Part shown: one piece after another, positions 26,157 to 32,873 of the stretch
Layout: every line of letters begins with the position of its first letter
Numbering within the stretch: the stretch's first letter is position 1
Assembly (NCBI GenBank): GCA_036443405.1
Contig: JAZFYD010000172.1
Location: forward strand, 1-33,607
From: JAZFYD01 sp036443405
GTDB taxonomy: Bacteria; Planctomycetota; PLA2
Reading direction: 5' to 3'
Length of the DNA: 33,607 bases
The notes under the pieces: generated by a model
Database searches by the model: none
Seen by the model: the letters and a program-made list of their open reading frames with translations, nothing else
What the model was told of the DNA's origin: nothing
Translations under genes and position numbers: made by a program

Positions 26157-26633
26157 ACGCTGTCTCCGTAGGCGAGCCCCCCAGGGGGCCACACCTGTTT
26201 GACCCTTCTTTGGCCGCCTCCGGACCCATCAGGGCTGTGCGGTTGGAGAGCCGCGGGTTCCTGCTCCCGTCCTGCTCCCACCACCCCGCGGCGTCCTAAG
26301 GCGGCCACCCTCTGGATCGCTTCAGCGCCTCTGCACGCGCATCTTAGCGTTCTCGGTTCCGAGCCACCACCCCCTTGGGTTGTCTGCAAAATCCGCCAAG
26401 CATCGGCCCAAGACTTCCCATTGGCGCTCGTCTCTGGTGATATATTCGGCCCTGATGATTTCGAGAGCGGCGCGGCCCGCATGATGGCCCTGATCCGATG
26501 AAGTCGGTCCCCGACCGGCCGTCACGGGCGTGCCCTGGGCACGCGATCACCGCTCCTCGCGATTCCGGCGACTTGTCGGGTCGCGTCCGAATTGTCAGTT
26601 GTTTCAACGTAGTTCTTTGCAGGAGGCAAGCCC
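26157..26633. other. Divergent intergenic region between the T6SS operon and infC
   Basis: These 477 bases should hold promoters in both directions. I see no gene in them. Visible items are a perfect six-base palindrome at 26176-26189 (GCCCCC-CA-GGGGGC) just upstream of the T6SS operon start, an isolated plus-strand -10-like TATATT at 26441-26446 without a convincing -35 box, and the palindrome at 26528-26544. No sigma-54 type element was found. The infC ribosome site lies at 26621-26626. Confidence 0.5.
26528..26544. repeat. Perfect palindrome upstream of infC
   Basis: GCGTGCCC-T-GGGCACGC is a perfect eight-pair inverted repeat about 90 bases before the infC start. It has the size and symmetry of a dimeric repressor site, but it may also be a leader hairpin or have no function. 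Confidence 0.35.
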
Positions 26634-27173
26634 ATTCCCCGACGTCCGCATAACGCCCGGCCCGTAGCTGCGCGAGGGCCGCGCGTGAACGAACGAATTC
26701 GCGCTCGCGAGGTCCGTGTCATTTCCGCCACCGGTGATCAGATCGGTGTTTTTCCGGTTCACGAAGCGCTGCGCATGGCCCAAGACCAGGAGTTCGATTT
26801 GGTGGAGGTCGCCGCGGAGGCGCGGCCGCCCGTCTGCCGCATCATGGACTTCGGCAAGTACAAGTACGAGCAGAAGAAAAAGGCGCACAACACCGCCAAG
26901 AAGAGTGGCGCCAACAAGCTCAAGGGCGTTCGGTTGCGCCCCAAGACCGATGTGCACGACCTCGAGGTGAAAACGACGCGCGCGCGCAAGTTCCTCGAGT
27001 CGGGCGACAAGGTGCAGTTCACCGTGATCTTCCGCGGCCGCGAGTTGGCCCGTCAGGACCTTGGCATCACGCTCTTGGATCGCGTCGCGACGATCCTCGA
27101 GGACGTGGCGAAGATCGAGAAGCGACCCCACATGGAAGGTCGCCGGATGCACATGATCGTCGGGCGGAAGTAG
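26634..27173 (+). CDS. infC: Translation initiation factor IF-3, with rare ATT start
   Basis: IF-3 binds the 30S subunit and enforces correct start-codon and initiator-tRNA choice. The 179-residue product has the N-domain signature RVNERIRAREVRVI, VHEALRMAQDQEFDLVEVA, PPVCRIMDFGKYKYEQ and the linker, then the C-domain with LRPKTDVHDLEVK, KVQFTVIFRGRE and a normal ending. The start is ATT 26634: a perfect AGGAGG (26621-26626) lies seven bases upstream, and an in-frame TAG sits at 26610. No ATG, GTG or TTG occurs before GTG 26685, which has no ribosome site and would remove the N-terminal tail. ATT/AUU is the known infC start in enterobacteria and lets IF-3 repress itself. The TAG stop lies inside a palindrome. 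Confidence 0.97.
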   Translation: MPRRPHNARPVAARGPRVNERIRAREVRVISATGDQIGVFPVHEALRMAQDQEFDLVEVAAEARPPVCRIMDFGKYKYEQKKKAHNTAKKSGANKLKGVRLRPKTDVHDLEVKTTRARKFLESGDKVQFTVIFRGRELARQDLGITLLDRVATILEDVAKIEKRPHMEGRRMHMIVGRK

Positions 27174-27206
27174 CTCTTAGACGCCAACGGCGTCTAAGAG
27201 CTACTT
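27168..27206. repeat. 18-pair perfect hairpin spanning the infC stop codon
   Basis: Arms 27168-27185 (AAGTAGCTCTTAGACGCC) and 27189-27206 are perfect reverse complements around the loop AAC. The infC TAG (27171-27173) lies within the left arm. There is no adjacent T-run, so it is not a classical terminator, although such a stem would protect the messenger end. Read on the minus strand, it is the second half of a composite repeat whose first half is at 27214-27241. Confidence 0.85.
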
Positions 27207-27213
27207 ACTTCTT

Positions 27214-27241
27214 CTGGCCCAACGGCTGACGCCGTTGGAGC
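27214..27241 (-). repeat. Palindromic repeat copy A (minus orientation)
   Basis: Read on the minus strand the 28-base unit is GCT + CCAACGGC-GTCA-GCCGTTGG + GCCAG, minus one shared G. It is identical, base for base, to copy G downstream of pheT. The asymmetric flanks (GCT before, GCCAG after) give it a direction. With the hairpin 27168-27206 it makes one composite unit. Confidence 0.85.
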
Positions 27242-27307
27242 GGGAGGAAGGTGCGCGATCGGGCAGTTCACACGGTTCAGGGGCGGAGAGTCCCTCGTTC
27301 GCGGGTC

Positions 27308-27335
27308 GCTCCAACGCCGTCAGGCGTTGGGCCAG
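27308..27335 (+). repeat. Palindromic repeat copy B
   Basis: The stem reads CCAACGCC-GTCA-GGCGTTGG, flanked by GCT and GCCAG. It is identical to copy D, which begins exactly 64 bases later. Compared with copies A and G, one C-G pair of the stem is replaced by G-C on both arms, so pairing is kept. Confidence 0.88.
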
Positions 27336-27346
27336 AGACATTGATC

Positions 27347-27369
27347 GCAATCCGACGCAGTCGGATTGC
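27347..27369 (+). repeat. Second palindrome of repeat unit B
   Basis: GCAATCCGAC-GCA-GTCGGATTGC is a perfect ten-pair stem with a three-base loop, 11 bases after copy B. It shares the core TCCGAC-N3-GTCGGA with the palindrome after copy D, while the outer stem differs yet still pairs. Confidence 0.85.
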
Positions 27370-27371
27370 AC

Positions 27372-27399
27372 GCTCCAACGCCGTCAGGCGTTGGGCCAG
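27372..27399 (+). repeat. Palindromic repeat copy D
   Basis: This is an exact 28-base duplicate of copy B at a 64-base period. It is followed by a short spacer ending in ATTGAT, also present after copy B, and then by its own second palindrome. Confidence 0.88.
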
Positions 27400-27406
27400 C
27401 ATTATT

Positions 27407-27437
27407 GATTACGTTCCGACTACGTCGGAACGTAATC
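27407..27437 (+). repeat. Second palindrome of repeat unit D, overlapping a stop codon
   Basis: GATTACGTTCCGAC-TAC-GTCGGAACGTAATC is a perfect 14-pair stem with a three-base loop. Its right end overlaps by two bases the TGA of the minus-strand gene that ends at 27436. It mirrors the hairpin over the infC stop on the other side of the convergent spacer. Confidence 0.85.
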
Positions 27438-28431
27438 ACAGCTTGAATTCGACCTCGAACAGCGGTGACAGCTCGTTGGTCGAGCCGGTGTGCTGCTCCA
27501 CGATGCTGGCCAGTCCACGCAGGTAGCTGGCCAGCATCACGTGATCCGCCAGGCTCTTTCGGGCCGCATCGTCGAGTTTGCCCCCGACCGCAGTCGCCGC
27601 TTGGGTCAGGAATCGCGCCACCACCGCGTCGGCCTCGGCATCGGACTTCAGGGTTTCCCCTAGCCGTTCGATGTTGCCGCCGGCCGTCCGCAACGCCTTG
27701 GATTGGGCGACGAGCTGTCTCACTCGCTTGGGGAGGTCCGTCTTGCTCGCGGTGCGGTTCCACTTGATTCGGGCCGAGCGCGACTTGCCGGCCGCGGGGG
27801 CGGGTGTCGCCAGTCCCGCTGTCATTTCCTCGACGCTGACGGAGTAGACCGAAAACAGCTCGTTGAGCGCCGTGAGAGTCTGTGGCGCGCCGGCCGGCAA
27901 AGCAGGCACCTTCGCCTCCAACGCTTTTGCGGAAGCGGTGCGCGCCAGGGCGATCATCTCCGTCGTCGCCTCGGCGGTCCGGACCGCTTCGCGATACGGT
28001 TTGATGGCGCCGTCTTCCACCGCGGCTTGCAAATCGCGGAGCAACGCGCAGGTCCGGCCCGAAAACCACTTGTTCTCGAACTCCCACCGGTTCTCGGTGT
28101 TTTTCGCGAAGGCATCCGCGCGAATCAGCTTGTGCAGCCGTTTGGCGACCCGATTGGTGGTCGCATCGGCCGTGATCAGTTTCTTCACGTTGACCGCGCC
28201 GCCGGACGCTATGACCGACTCGATCTCGGTAGCGACCTTTCGGGCCTCGTGATAGTTCTTCCCTTTGACGTACCGCTCGTAGCGGGGAAACAGCTCGCTG
28301 AGGACCTGGGTGCGTGCCTCCCCGGGGGTGATGTCGCCCCCAAATCCGCCAAACACGAACACAAGAATGAGGCAGATGGCGATTCCCGCGATGAGGAGAC
28401 CGCCGCCAATGATGCGTTGTTCAACACCCAT
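27436..28431 (-). CDS. Unknown membrane-anchored protein, antisense between infC and rpmI
   Basis: I do not recognise this 331-residue protein. It has one N-terminal transmembrane segment (about residues 7-27: IIGGGLLIAGIAICLILVFVF) followed by GGFGG and a mainly alpha-helical, Ala-rich soluble part with no cysteines beyond the anchor and membrane region except one in CALLRDLQ. No catalytic motif is visible. ATG 28431 is preferred because it places the anchor at the start; a longer frame to 28485 adds an Arg/Pro-rich stretch. The ribosome site is weak (AAGG about ten bases upstream). Its orientation opposes infC and rpmI, which are normally adjacent, so it looks like an insertion. Its stop touches a palindromic repeat. 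Confidence 0.8.
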   Translation of the reverse strand: MGVEQRIIGGGLLIAGIAICLILVFVFGGFGGDITPGEARTQVLSELFPRYERYVKGKNYHEARKVATEIESVIASGGAVNVKKLITADATTNRVAKRLHKLIRADAFAKNTENRWEFENKWFSGRTCALLRDLQAAVEDGAIKPYREAVRTAEATTEMIALARTASAKALEAKVPALPAGAPQTLTALNELFSVYSVSVEEMTAGLATPAPAAGKSRSARIKWNRTASKTDLPKRVRQLVAQSKALRTAGGNIERLGETLKSDAEADAVVARFLTQAATAVGGKLDDAARKSLADHVMLASYLRGLASIVEQHTGSTNELSPLFEVEFKL

Positions 28432-28454
28432 GGTCGCGTACCTTACCGGATCGG

Positions 28455-28480
28455 GTCCCGACGGGGAACGGGGTCGGGAC
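28455..28480. repeat. Inverted repeat upstream of the antisense gene
   Basis: GTCCCGAC and GTCGGGAC form a perfect eight-pair inverted repeat around ten bases, 24 bases ahead of the minus-strand ATG at 28431. It could be an operator or a leader hairpin of that gene. Confidence 0.4.
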
Positions 28481-28563
28481 CGCAAGATTGCCGGGGCTGG
28501 CCGGAGCTTTTTCAGCTTCGACGGGTCGGCGCAAAAGTGGGGCCCGACAGGGGCTCGCAGGAC

Positions 28564-28591
28564 TTGCAGACCAGGGATCGACCGCTAGACT
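28564..28591 (+). promoter_or_regulatory. Candidate promoter for rpmI-rplT
   Basis: TTGCAG (28564-28569) is followed after 16 bases by TAGACT (28586-28591), four of six -10 consensus bases. A promoter is needed here because the antisense gene separates rpmI from infC. Transcription starting near 28598 would give a leader of roughly 107 bases that contains the three hairpins at 28629-28692. The -35 box is poor. Confidence 0.38.
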
Positions 28592-28628
28592 GTCCCCTTT
28601 CCCCAGGCAGGGTCTGGGTGAAAGCTGG

Positions 28629-28692
28629 CGTCACGACACACCGTGACGGGCCAGAGATTGGGGCAACCCAAATTTGGGGCAACCGAGTTGCC
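28629..28692 (+). promoter_or_regulatory. Structured leader of rpmI with three hairpins
   Basis: Three perfect stems follow one another: CGTCACG-ACACAC-CGTGACG (28629-28648), TTGGG-GCAA-CCCAA with a GNRA-type tetraloop (28658-28671), and GGCAAC-CGA-GTTGCC (28678-28692). The 11-mer TTGGGGCAACC occurs twice (28658-28668 and 28674-28684), so GTTGCC can pair with either copy. That gives alternative folds just before the rpmI start at 28705. L20 autoregulates rpmI-rplT through leader RNA in known bacteria; a similar role here is inference. Confidence 0.45.
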
Positions 28693-28704
28693 AGGCCATC
28701 AGAA

Positions 28705-28902
28705 ATGCCGAAACAGAAGACGAACAAGTCTGTGCGCAAGCGCTTCAAGCTCACGAAGAACCGCAAGGTCCGGCGGAACAAGGCGTATCGACGCCATTTG
28801 CTCTCCGGGCGCTCCTCCAAGCAGAAACGGAATCTGCGACGCAAGGGGCTCGTGAGCGCGGGCGAGCGTCAGACTTACTTGCAGTTGCTGGGAGAGGCCT
28901 AG
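28705..28902 (+). CDS. rpmI: 50S ribosomal protein L35
   Basis: The 65-residue product begins MPKQKTNKSVRKRFKLTKN and continues with KVRRNKAYRRHLL and KQKRNLRRKG, the standard basic L35 sequence, at normal length. A longer frame upstream is open but has no family similarity and overlaps the antisense gene. There is no good ribosome site before ATG 28705 (only an AGG about 11 bases upstream), so initiation may depend on the leader structure. The rplT start follows the stop after four bases. Confidence 0.95.
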   Translation: MPKQKTNKSVRKRFKLTKNRKVRRNKAYRRHLLSGRSSKQKRNLRRKGLVSAGERQTYLQLLGEA

Positions 28903-28906
28903 TTCC

Positions 28907-29257
28907 ATGCGTATCAAACCGGGCGTCGCCAAGCACCGCCGTCTCAAGCGGATCCTGAAGCAGGTCAAGGGCTATCGTGGCTCGCGCCGCCGCCGGATCA
29001 AGCTGGCCAAGGAAGCCATCATTCGCGCTGGCCGGATGGCCTACATCGGCCGCAGGTTGAAGAAGCGCCAGTTCCGCTCCTTGTGGATCACGCGCCTGAA
29101 CGCAGCCGTGCGCGATCGCGGCCTGACCTATTCGCGATTCATCAACGGGCTCAACAAGGCCGGTATCACCGTCGATCGCAAGCAGCTCGCAGCGGTCGCG
29201 TACAACGATGCCGCGGCTTTTGACCAGTTCGTGGAGAAGGCCAAGGCAGCTCTCTAG
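28907..29257 (+). CDS. rplT: 50S ribosomal protein L20
   Basis: The 116-residue product matches L20 throughout: MRIKPGVAKHRRLKRILK, GYRGSRRRRIKLAKEA, a central RDRGLTYSRFINGLNKAGI and the globular C-terminal domain with DRKQLAAVAYNDAAAFDQF. L20 is an early 50S assembly protein and the usual autoregulator of its own operon. The basic N-terminal tail is intact. GGAGAGG lies about nine bases before the ATG, at the end of rpmI. An intrinsic terminator follows 20 bases after the stop. Confidence 0.98.
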   Translation: MRIKPGVAKHRRLKRILKQVKGYRGSRRRRIKLAKEAIIRAGRMAYIGRRLKKRQFRSLWITRLNAAVRDRGLTYSRFINGLNKAGITVDRKQLAAVAYNDAAAFDQFVEKAKAAL

Positions 29258-29277
29258 CGCGAGTTTTCACTACTTGC

Positions 29278-29312
29278 AAAAAGGGCCGCCTTTTCGGGCA
29301 GGCCCTTTTTTT
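29278..29312 (+). terminator. Intrinsic terminator between rplT and pheS
   Basis: AAAAAGGGCC (29278-29287) pairs perfectly with GGCCCTTTTT (29301-29310); the loop can extend the stem with GCC and GGC, and the T-run continues to 29312. This is a classical rho-independent terminator. It ends only 14 bases before the pheS ATG, so pheS-pheT must depend on read-through or on a promoter that leaves almost no leader. Confidence 0.88.
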
Positions 29313-29326
29313 GTGGAATCACTGAA

Positions 29327-30316
29327 ATGTCGTTGAGCGAACTCGAGTCCCTGAAACAGGAAGCGCTGGCCGCGGTCGACGCCGCGGTCGACGCGGACGC
29401 GCTCCAACAGTTGCGCGTGCGGTATCTCGGCAAGAAGAGTCCGCTCACGGCGGTGCTGCGCGGGCTCGGCCGGTTGGACAAAGAGGAGCGGGCTGCGGCG
29501 GGGCGCGCGGCGAACGAAGCCAAGGCCGCGGTTCAGACGGCGCTCGACGCGCGAGCCGAGGCTCTGGCGCAAAAGCGCGACGAGGGCCTCGCGGATCGCG
29601 AGTGGGTCGATCTCTCGCTACCGGCCCGGCGCGTGCGCCGCGGCCACAAACATCCGATCAGCCAGGTCGAGGACGAACTGGATGCGCTCTTTCGCGGCAT
29701 GGGTTACAGGGTGGTCGAAGGCCCGTGGGTAGAAACCGAAAAACACAGTTTCGATGATCTGAACATCCCGGCGTGGCATCCCGCGCGCGACGACTGGGAC
29801 ACGTTCTGGCTGAACGACGGCAACCTGCTGCGGCCGCACACGTCGCCTGTCCAGATCCGCGCGATGAAGCGTTTCGGCGCGCCGCTGCGGGCCGTATTGC
29901 CCGGGCGCGTCTTTCGCAACGAGGCGATCGACTCGACCCACGAGGCTGTGTTCAACCAGATCGAAGGCCTCGTGATCGACCGCGACATCACGCCTGGCCA
30001 CCTGTTCCACAGCATCAACGCGATTCTGTCCGAGCTGTTGCACGAGGATGTCGAGACGCGGTTCCGGCCAAGTTTTTTCCCGTTCACGGAGCCCTCGTTC
30101 GAGGTGGACATCCGCCGAAAGGATGGCAAGTGGATGGAGTTGTGCGGTAGCGGCATGGTGCATCCGAGCGTGTTGCGCGCCGGTGGCCTCGACCCCGAGG
30201 AGTGGACCGGCTTTGCGTTCGGGCTCGGTATCGATCGGCTGGCGATGATGCGATTCGGTATCGATGACATCCGTTGGTTCCACAGCGGCGATCTGCGTTT
30301 CCTGGAGCAGTTCTGA
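29327..30316 (+). CDS. pheS: Phenylalanyl-tRNA synthetase alpha subunit
   Basis: PheS is the catalytic subunit of the alpha2-beta2 enzyme that charges tRNA-Phe. The 329-residue product has an N-terminal coiled-coil tRNA-binding region (residues 1-90), then the class II core: HPISQVEDELDALFRGMGY, motif 1 region, HPARDDWDTFWL, LLRPHTSPVQIRAM, motif 2 with RVFRNEAIDSTHEAVFNQIEG, PSFFPFTEPSFEVDI, and motif 3 FGLGIDRLAMMRFGI. Length is normal. The region before ATG 29327 has no good ribosome site. The stop overlaps the pheT start by one base (TGATG). The E. coli pheM-type leader peptide rich in Phe codons is absent. Confidence 0.98.
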   Translation: MSLSELESLKQEALAAVDAAVDADALQQLRVRYLGKKSPLTAVLRGLGRLDKEERAAAGRAANEAKAAVQTALDARAEALAQKRDEGLADREWVDLSLPARRVRRGHKHPISQVEDELDALFRGMGYRVVEGPWVETEKHSFDDLNIPAWHPARDDWDTFWLNDGNLLRPHTSPVQIRAMKRFGAPLRAVLPGRVFRNEAIDSTHEAVFNQIEGLVIDRDITPGHLFHSINAILSELLHEDVETRFRPSFFPFTEPSFEVDIRRKDGKWMELCGSGMVHPSVLRAGGLDPEEWTGFAFGLGIDRLAMMRFGIDDIRWFHSGDLRFLEQF

Positions 30317-32712
30317 TGCGTTTCCGATTGGATTGGCTCGCGGACCACGTGGACTTGTCCGGGCTCACGCCCGACGAGATCGGCGATCTGCTGACGCTGC
30401 ACGTTGCCGAGGTCGATGACGTCGAATTGCCGGGTGGCGGCTGGCCGGGTGTCGTCGCCGGCCAGGTGCTGGGTGTCCGCCCGCATCCCGACGCGGACAA
30501 ACTCCGCATGGTCAAGGTGAACACAGGCAGCGGCGAAGCCGAGGTCGTCTGCGGGGCGCCCAACGTCGCCGAAGGGCAGATGATTTTGTTTGCACCCGAA
30601 GGCACGACGCTGCCCGGGGGATTGGTTCTCAAGCGACGCAAGATCCGCGGCGTGGAGAGCGCGGGCATGGTCCTGTCCGAGCGGGAGCTCGGGTTGAGCG
30701 ATGAGCACGAGGGGATCCTTGTCCTGGGCGATTCCGTCGCGCCGGGCACTCCGGCGACCGAGGTCCTGGACGCGTCGCCCGTGATCGTGGTCGACAACAA
30801 GGCGATCACGACGCGCCCGGACCTGTGGGGCCACTACGGGCTCGCGCGGGAGCTGGGTGCCGTTCTGGATCGTGAACTCCGGCCGCTCGATGTCGGCGAC
30901 GTCGCGGAGGTGGCGGCCGCGGCTGGCGCGCCGACGCTGGAGGTCGAGATCTCGGCCCCGGATCTGTGTCCGCGGTACCTCGGCTGGCGCATCGGCGGCA
31001 TCAAAGTGGGTCCGTCGCCGGATTGGCTGCGGTCCCGCCTGGAGGCCGTCGGCCAGCGTCCGATCAACAACATCGTCGATTTGACCAACTACATCCTGAT
31101 GGAGTGCGGCCAGCCGCTGCACGCGTTCGACAGCCGCCAGATCGCGCAGAACAAGATCGTCGTGCGCAAGTCGAGCCCCGGCGAGAAAGTCACGACGCTG
31201 GACGGGACGGTCCGCGAACTGCCGGAGAACTGCTGCGTGATCGCGGACCCCGAGCGCGCGGTCGCGATCGCCGGCATCATGGGCCTTGCGAATTCCGAGG
31301 TGATGGACGACACGACCGAGATCATCCTGGAGGTCGCGACCTTCGAGATGGTCAGAATTCGCGCGAACGCGAAGCATCTCGGGCTGCGCACGGAGTCCTC
31401 GGTCCGCTTCGAGAAGGGGCTGGATGTCGAGGGCGTGCCGGCAGCCGCGCACAGGTTCTTCAAACTCCTCCGGGATATTTGCCCGACGGCCAAGCCGATG
31501 GGGGGCGTGTGCGACGTGCGGTCCGATCCGTTGGCGGCCAAGCCGGTTCGGCTGGCGGCGGAGTGGGTGTCGCGCCGTCTCGGGACGGAGATCCCGGACG
31601 CGCGTTCGGTCGAGATCCTGCGCCGCCTCGCGTTCACTGTCGAGGCTCAAAACGGCGAGCTGACGGTCACGCCGCCGTCCTGGCGCGCCGCGAACATCAA
31701 GATCCGCGAGGACGTGCTCGAGGAGATCGGCCGCATTCACGGCTACGACAAGATCGAACCGGTGCCGCTGCGCGGGGACCTCGTGCCGGTGGACATCGAA
31801 CCCGAGCGCGCGGCGCGAGCACGCGTGCGCGAGTTGCTGAGCGGGGCGCAAGGTCTGACCGAGATCCACACATATCCGTTCACGACCAAGGCGGAGTGCG
31901 AGCGGCTCGGCATCGATCCGGGCGATTTGGCGCTGAAAAACGCCGAGCAGCCCGGGCTCGATCTCATGACGCCGAGCCTGTTGCCCGCGCTGGTGAAGGC
32001 GCTGTCCAATAACCGCAAGTATCGCGACGACGTCGGGCTCTATGTGACGGCGCCGGTGTTCGTGCGGTCGGACGAGCAAGGCGCGCTGCCGTCGCAACCG
32101 GAACGGCTCGCGATCGGCCTCGCGGCATCCGCGGGCCAGGACCTCTTGCCCGAGCTGAAGGGCTCCGTCGAAGCGTTGCTGGAACTGTTCCGGATCCGCG
32201 GCGTGAAGGTCCAGCAGGCGTCGGCGGATCGCGAGGCACCCGCGTGGCTGCACCCCGGCCGGGCAGCGGTGTTGGCCCGCGGTCGCGAGGTGCTCGGCTG
32301 GTTCGGCCAGCTGCATCCGCGCGTGATGACTGCGTTGGACATCGAGGGCGAGGCGGCGGTGGCGGACTTGGACCTCGAACGCCTGCGCAGCCTGCCGCCG
32401 GGATCGGAACAGATGAAGCCGATTAGCCGTTTCCCCGTCGTTCCTTACGACGTGGCTGTCGTGGTGGATCGCACAACGCCGGCGGATTCGGTCGAGGGCA
32501 CGCTTCGCAAGGTTGATCGCGAACTTGTTCGCAACGTGAGCCTGTTCGACGTGTATGAGGGCCCGAATCTGCCCGAGGGCAAGCGCAGCTTGGCATACCG
32601 AGTCGTGTTCGGTTCGAACGAAAGAACTTTGGACACGGAACAGGCCGACGCTTTGCGCCAGCGGACCAACGCAGCCCTAGAGAAACGCGGCTGGTCCGTC
32701 CGCTCAAGCTAA
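30316..32712 (+). CDS. pheT: Phenylalanyl-tRNA synthetase beta subunit
   Basis: PheT is the structural and editing subunit of the heterotetramer. The 798-residue product has the bacterial domain order: a short MRFRLDWLADHVDLSGL opening, the tRNA-binding OB domain (about 40-150, with VVAGQVLGVRPHPDADKLRMVKV split as VVAGQVLGVRPHP and DADKLRMVKV), the B3/B4 editing domain (GQRPINNIVDLTNYILMECG split as GQRPINNIVD and LTNYILMECG), B5, the catalytic-like core with EEIGRIHGYDKI, and the C-terminal FDX-ACB anticodon-binding domain (SRFPVVPYDVAVVVD, SLAYRVVF). ATG 30316 shares its A with the pheS stop. Length is normal. Confidence 0.98.
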   Translation: MRFRLDWLADHVDLSGLTPDEIGDLLTLHVAEVDDVELPGGGWPGVVAGQVLGVRPHPDADKLRMVKVNTGSGEAEVVCGAPNVAEGQMILFAPEGTTLPGGLVLKRRKIRGVESAGMVLSERELGLSDEHEGILVLGDSVAPGTPATEVLDASPVIVVDNKAITTRPDLWGHYGLARELGAVLDRELRPLDVGDVAEVAAAAGAPTLEVEISAPDLCPRYLGWRIGGIKVGPSPDWLRSRLEAVGQRPINNIVDLTNYILMECGQPLHAFDSRQIAQNKIVVRKSSPGEKVTTLDGTVRELPENCCVIADPERAVAIAGIMGLANSEVMDDTTEIILEVATFEMVRIRANAKHLGLRTESSVRFEKGLDVEGVPAAAHRFFKLLRDICPTAKPMGGVCDVRSDPLAAKPVRLAAEWVSRRLGTEIPDARSVEILRRLAFTVEAQNGELTVTPPSWRAANIKIREDVLEEIGRIHGYDKIEPVPLRGDLVPVDIEPERAARARVRELLSGAQGLTEIHTYPFTTKAECERLGIDPGDLALKNAEQPGLDLMTPSLLPALVKALSNNRKYRDDVGLYVTAPVFVRSDEQGALPSQPERLAIGLAASAGQDLLPELKGSVEALLELFRIRGVKVQQASADREAPAWLHPGRAAVLARGREVLGWFGQLHPRVMTALDIEGEAAVADLDLERLRSLPPGSEQMKPISRFPVVPYDVAVVVDRTTPADSVEGTLRKVDRELVRNVSLFDVYEGPNLPEGKRSLAYRVVFGSNERTLDTEQADALRQRTNAALEKRGWSVRSS

Positions 32713-32742
32713 CGAAGCCCCGATATCGAGCGCCACCGATCG

Positions 32743-32768
32743 TTCCAATGGCGTCAGGCGTTGGGCCA
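32743..32768 (+). repeat. Palindromic repeat copy F (decayed)
   Basis: This copy reads CCAATGGC-GTCA-GGCGTTGG. The two arms no longer match fully: one G-G mismatch and one T-G wobble. It starts 56 bases before copy G. A weak second palindrome, CGCA-AAC-TGCG, follows and has the same AAC loop as the hairpin over the infC stop. Confidence 0.7.
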
Positions 32769-32798
32769 ACCCGCGTCGCAAACTGCGCAACCTCATGC

Positions 32799-32826
32799 GC
32801 TCCAACGGCGTCAGCCGTTGGGCCAG
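32799..32826 (+). repeat. Palindromic repeat copy G
   Basis: The stem CCAACGGC-GTCA-GCCGTTGG with GCT and GCCAG flanks is identical to copy A, which lies 5.6 kb away in inverted orientation. Another palindrome (32846-32859) follows, in line with the composite layout seen at 27168-27437. Confidence 0.85.
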
Positions 32827-32873
32827 AAATATACATCCTCCGCCGGTGCCGTGCGGCACGCGTTCGTCTTGAT

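Noticed and set aside
26199..26501. A 100-codon plus-strand frame between the T6SS operon and infC
   Set aside because: It is Pro/Ser-rich with no ribosome site and no motif, and it lies where divergent promoters are expected.
27214..27399. CRISPR-like repeats after infC
   Set aside because: There are only three first-palindrome copies, in mixed orientation. The spacers are themselves palindromes, and no cas gene is near. The layout fits REP-like elements instead.
29704..32316. An 870-codon open frame on the minus strand, opposite pheS and pheT
   Set aside because: It spans two well-identified genes and has the Arg/His/Asp-rich composition typical of antisense frames in GC-rich DNA.
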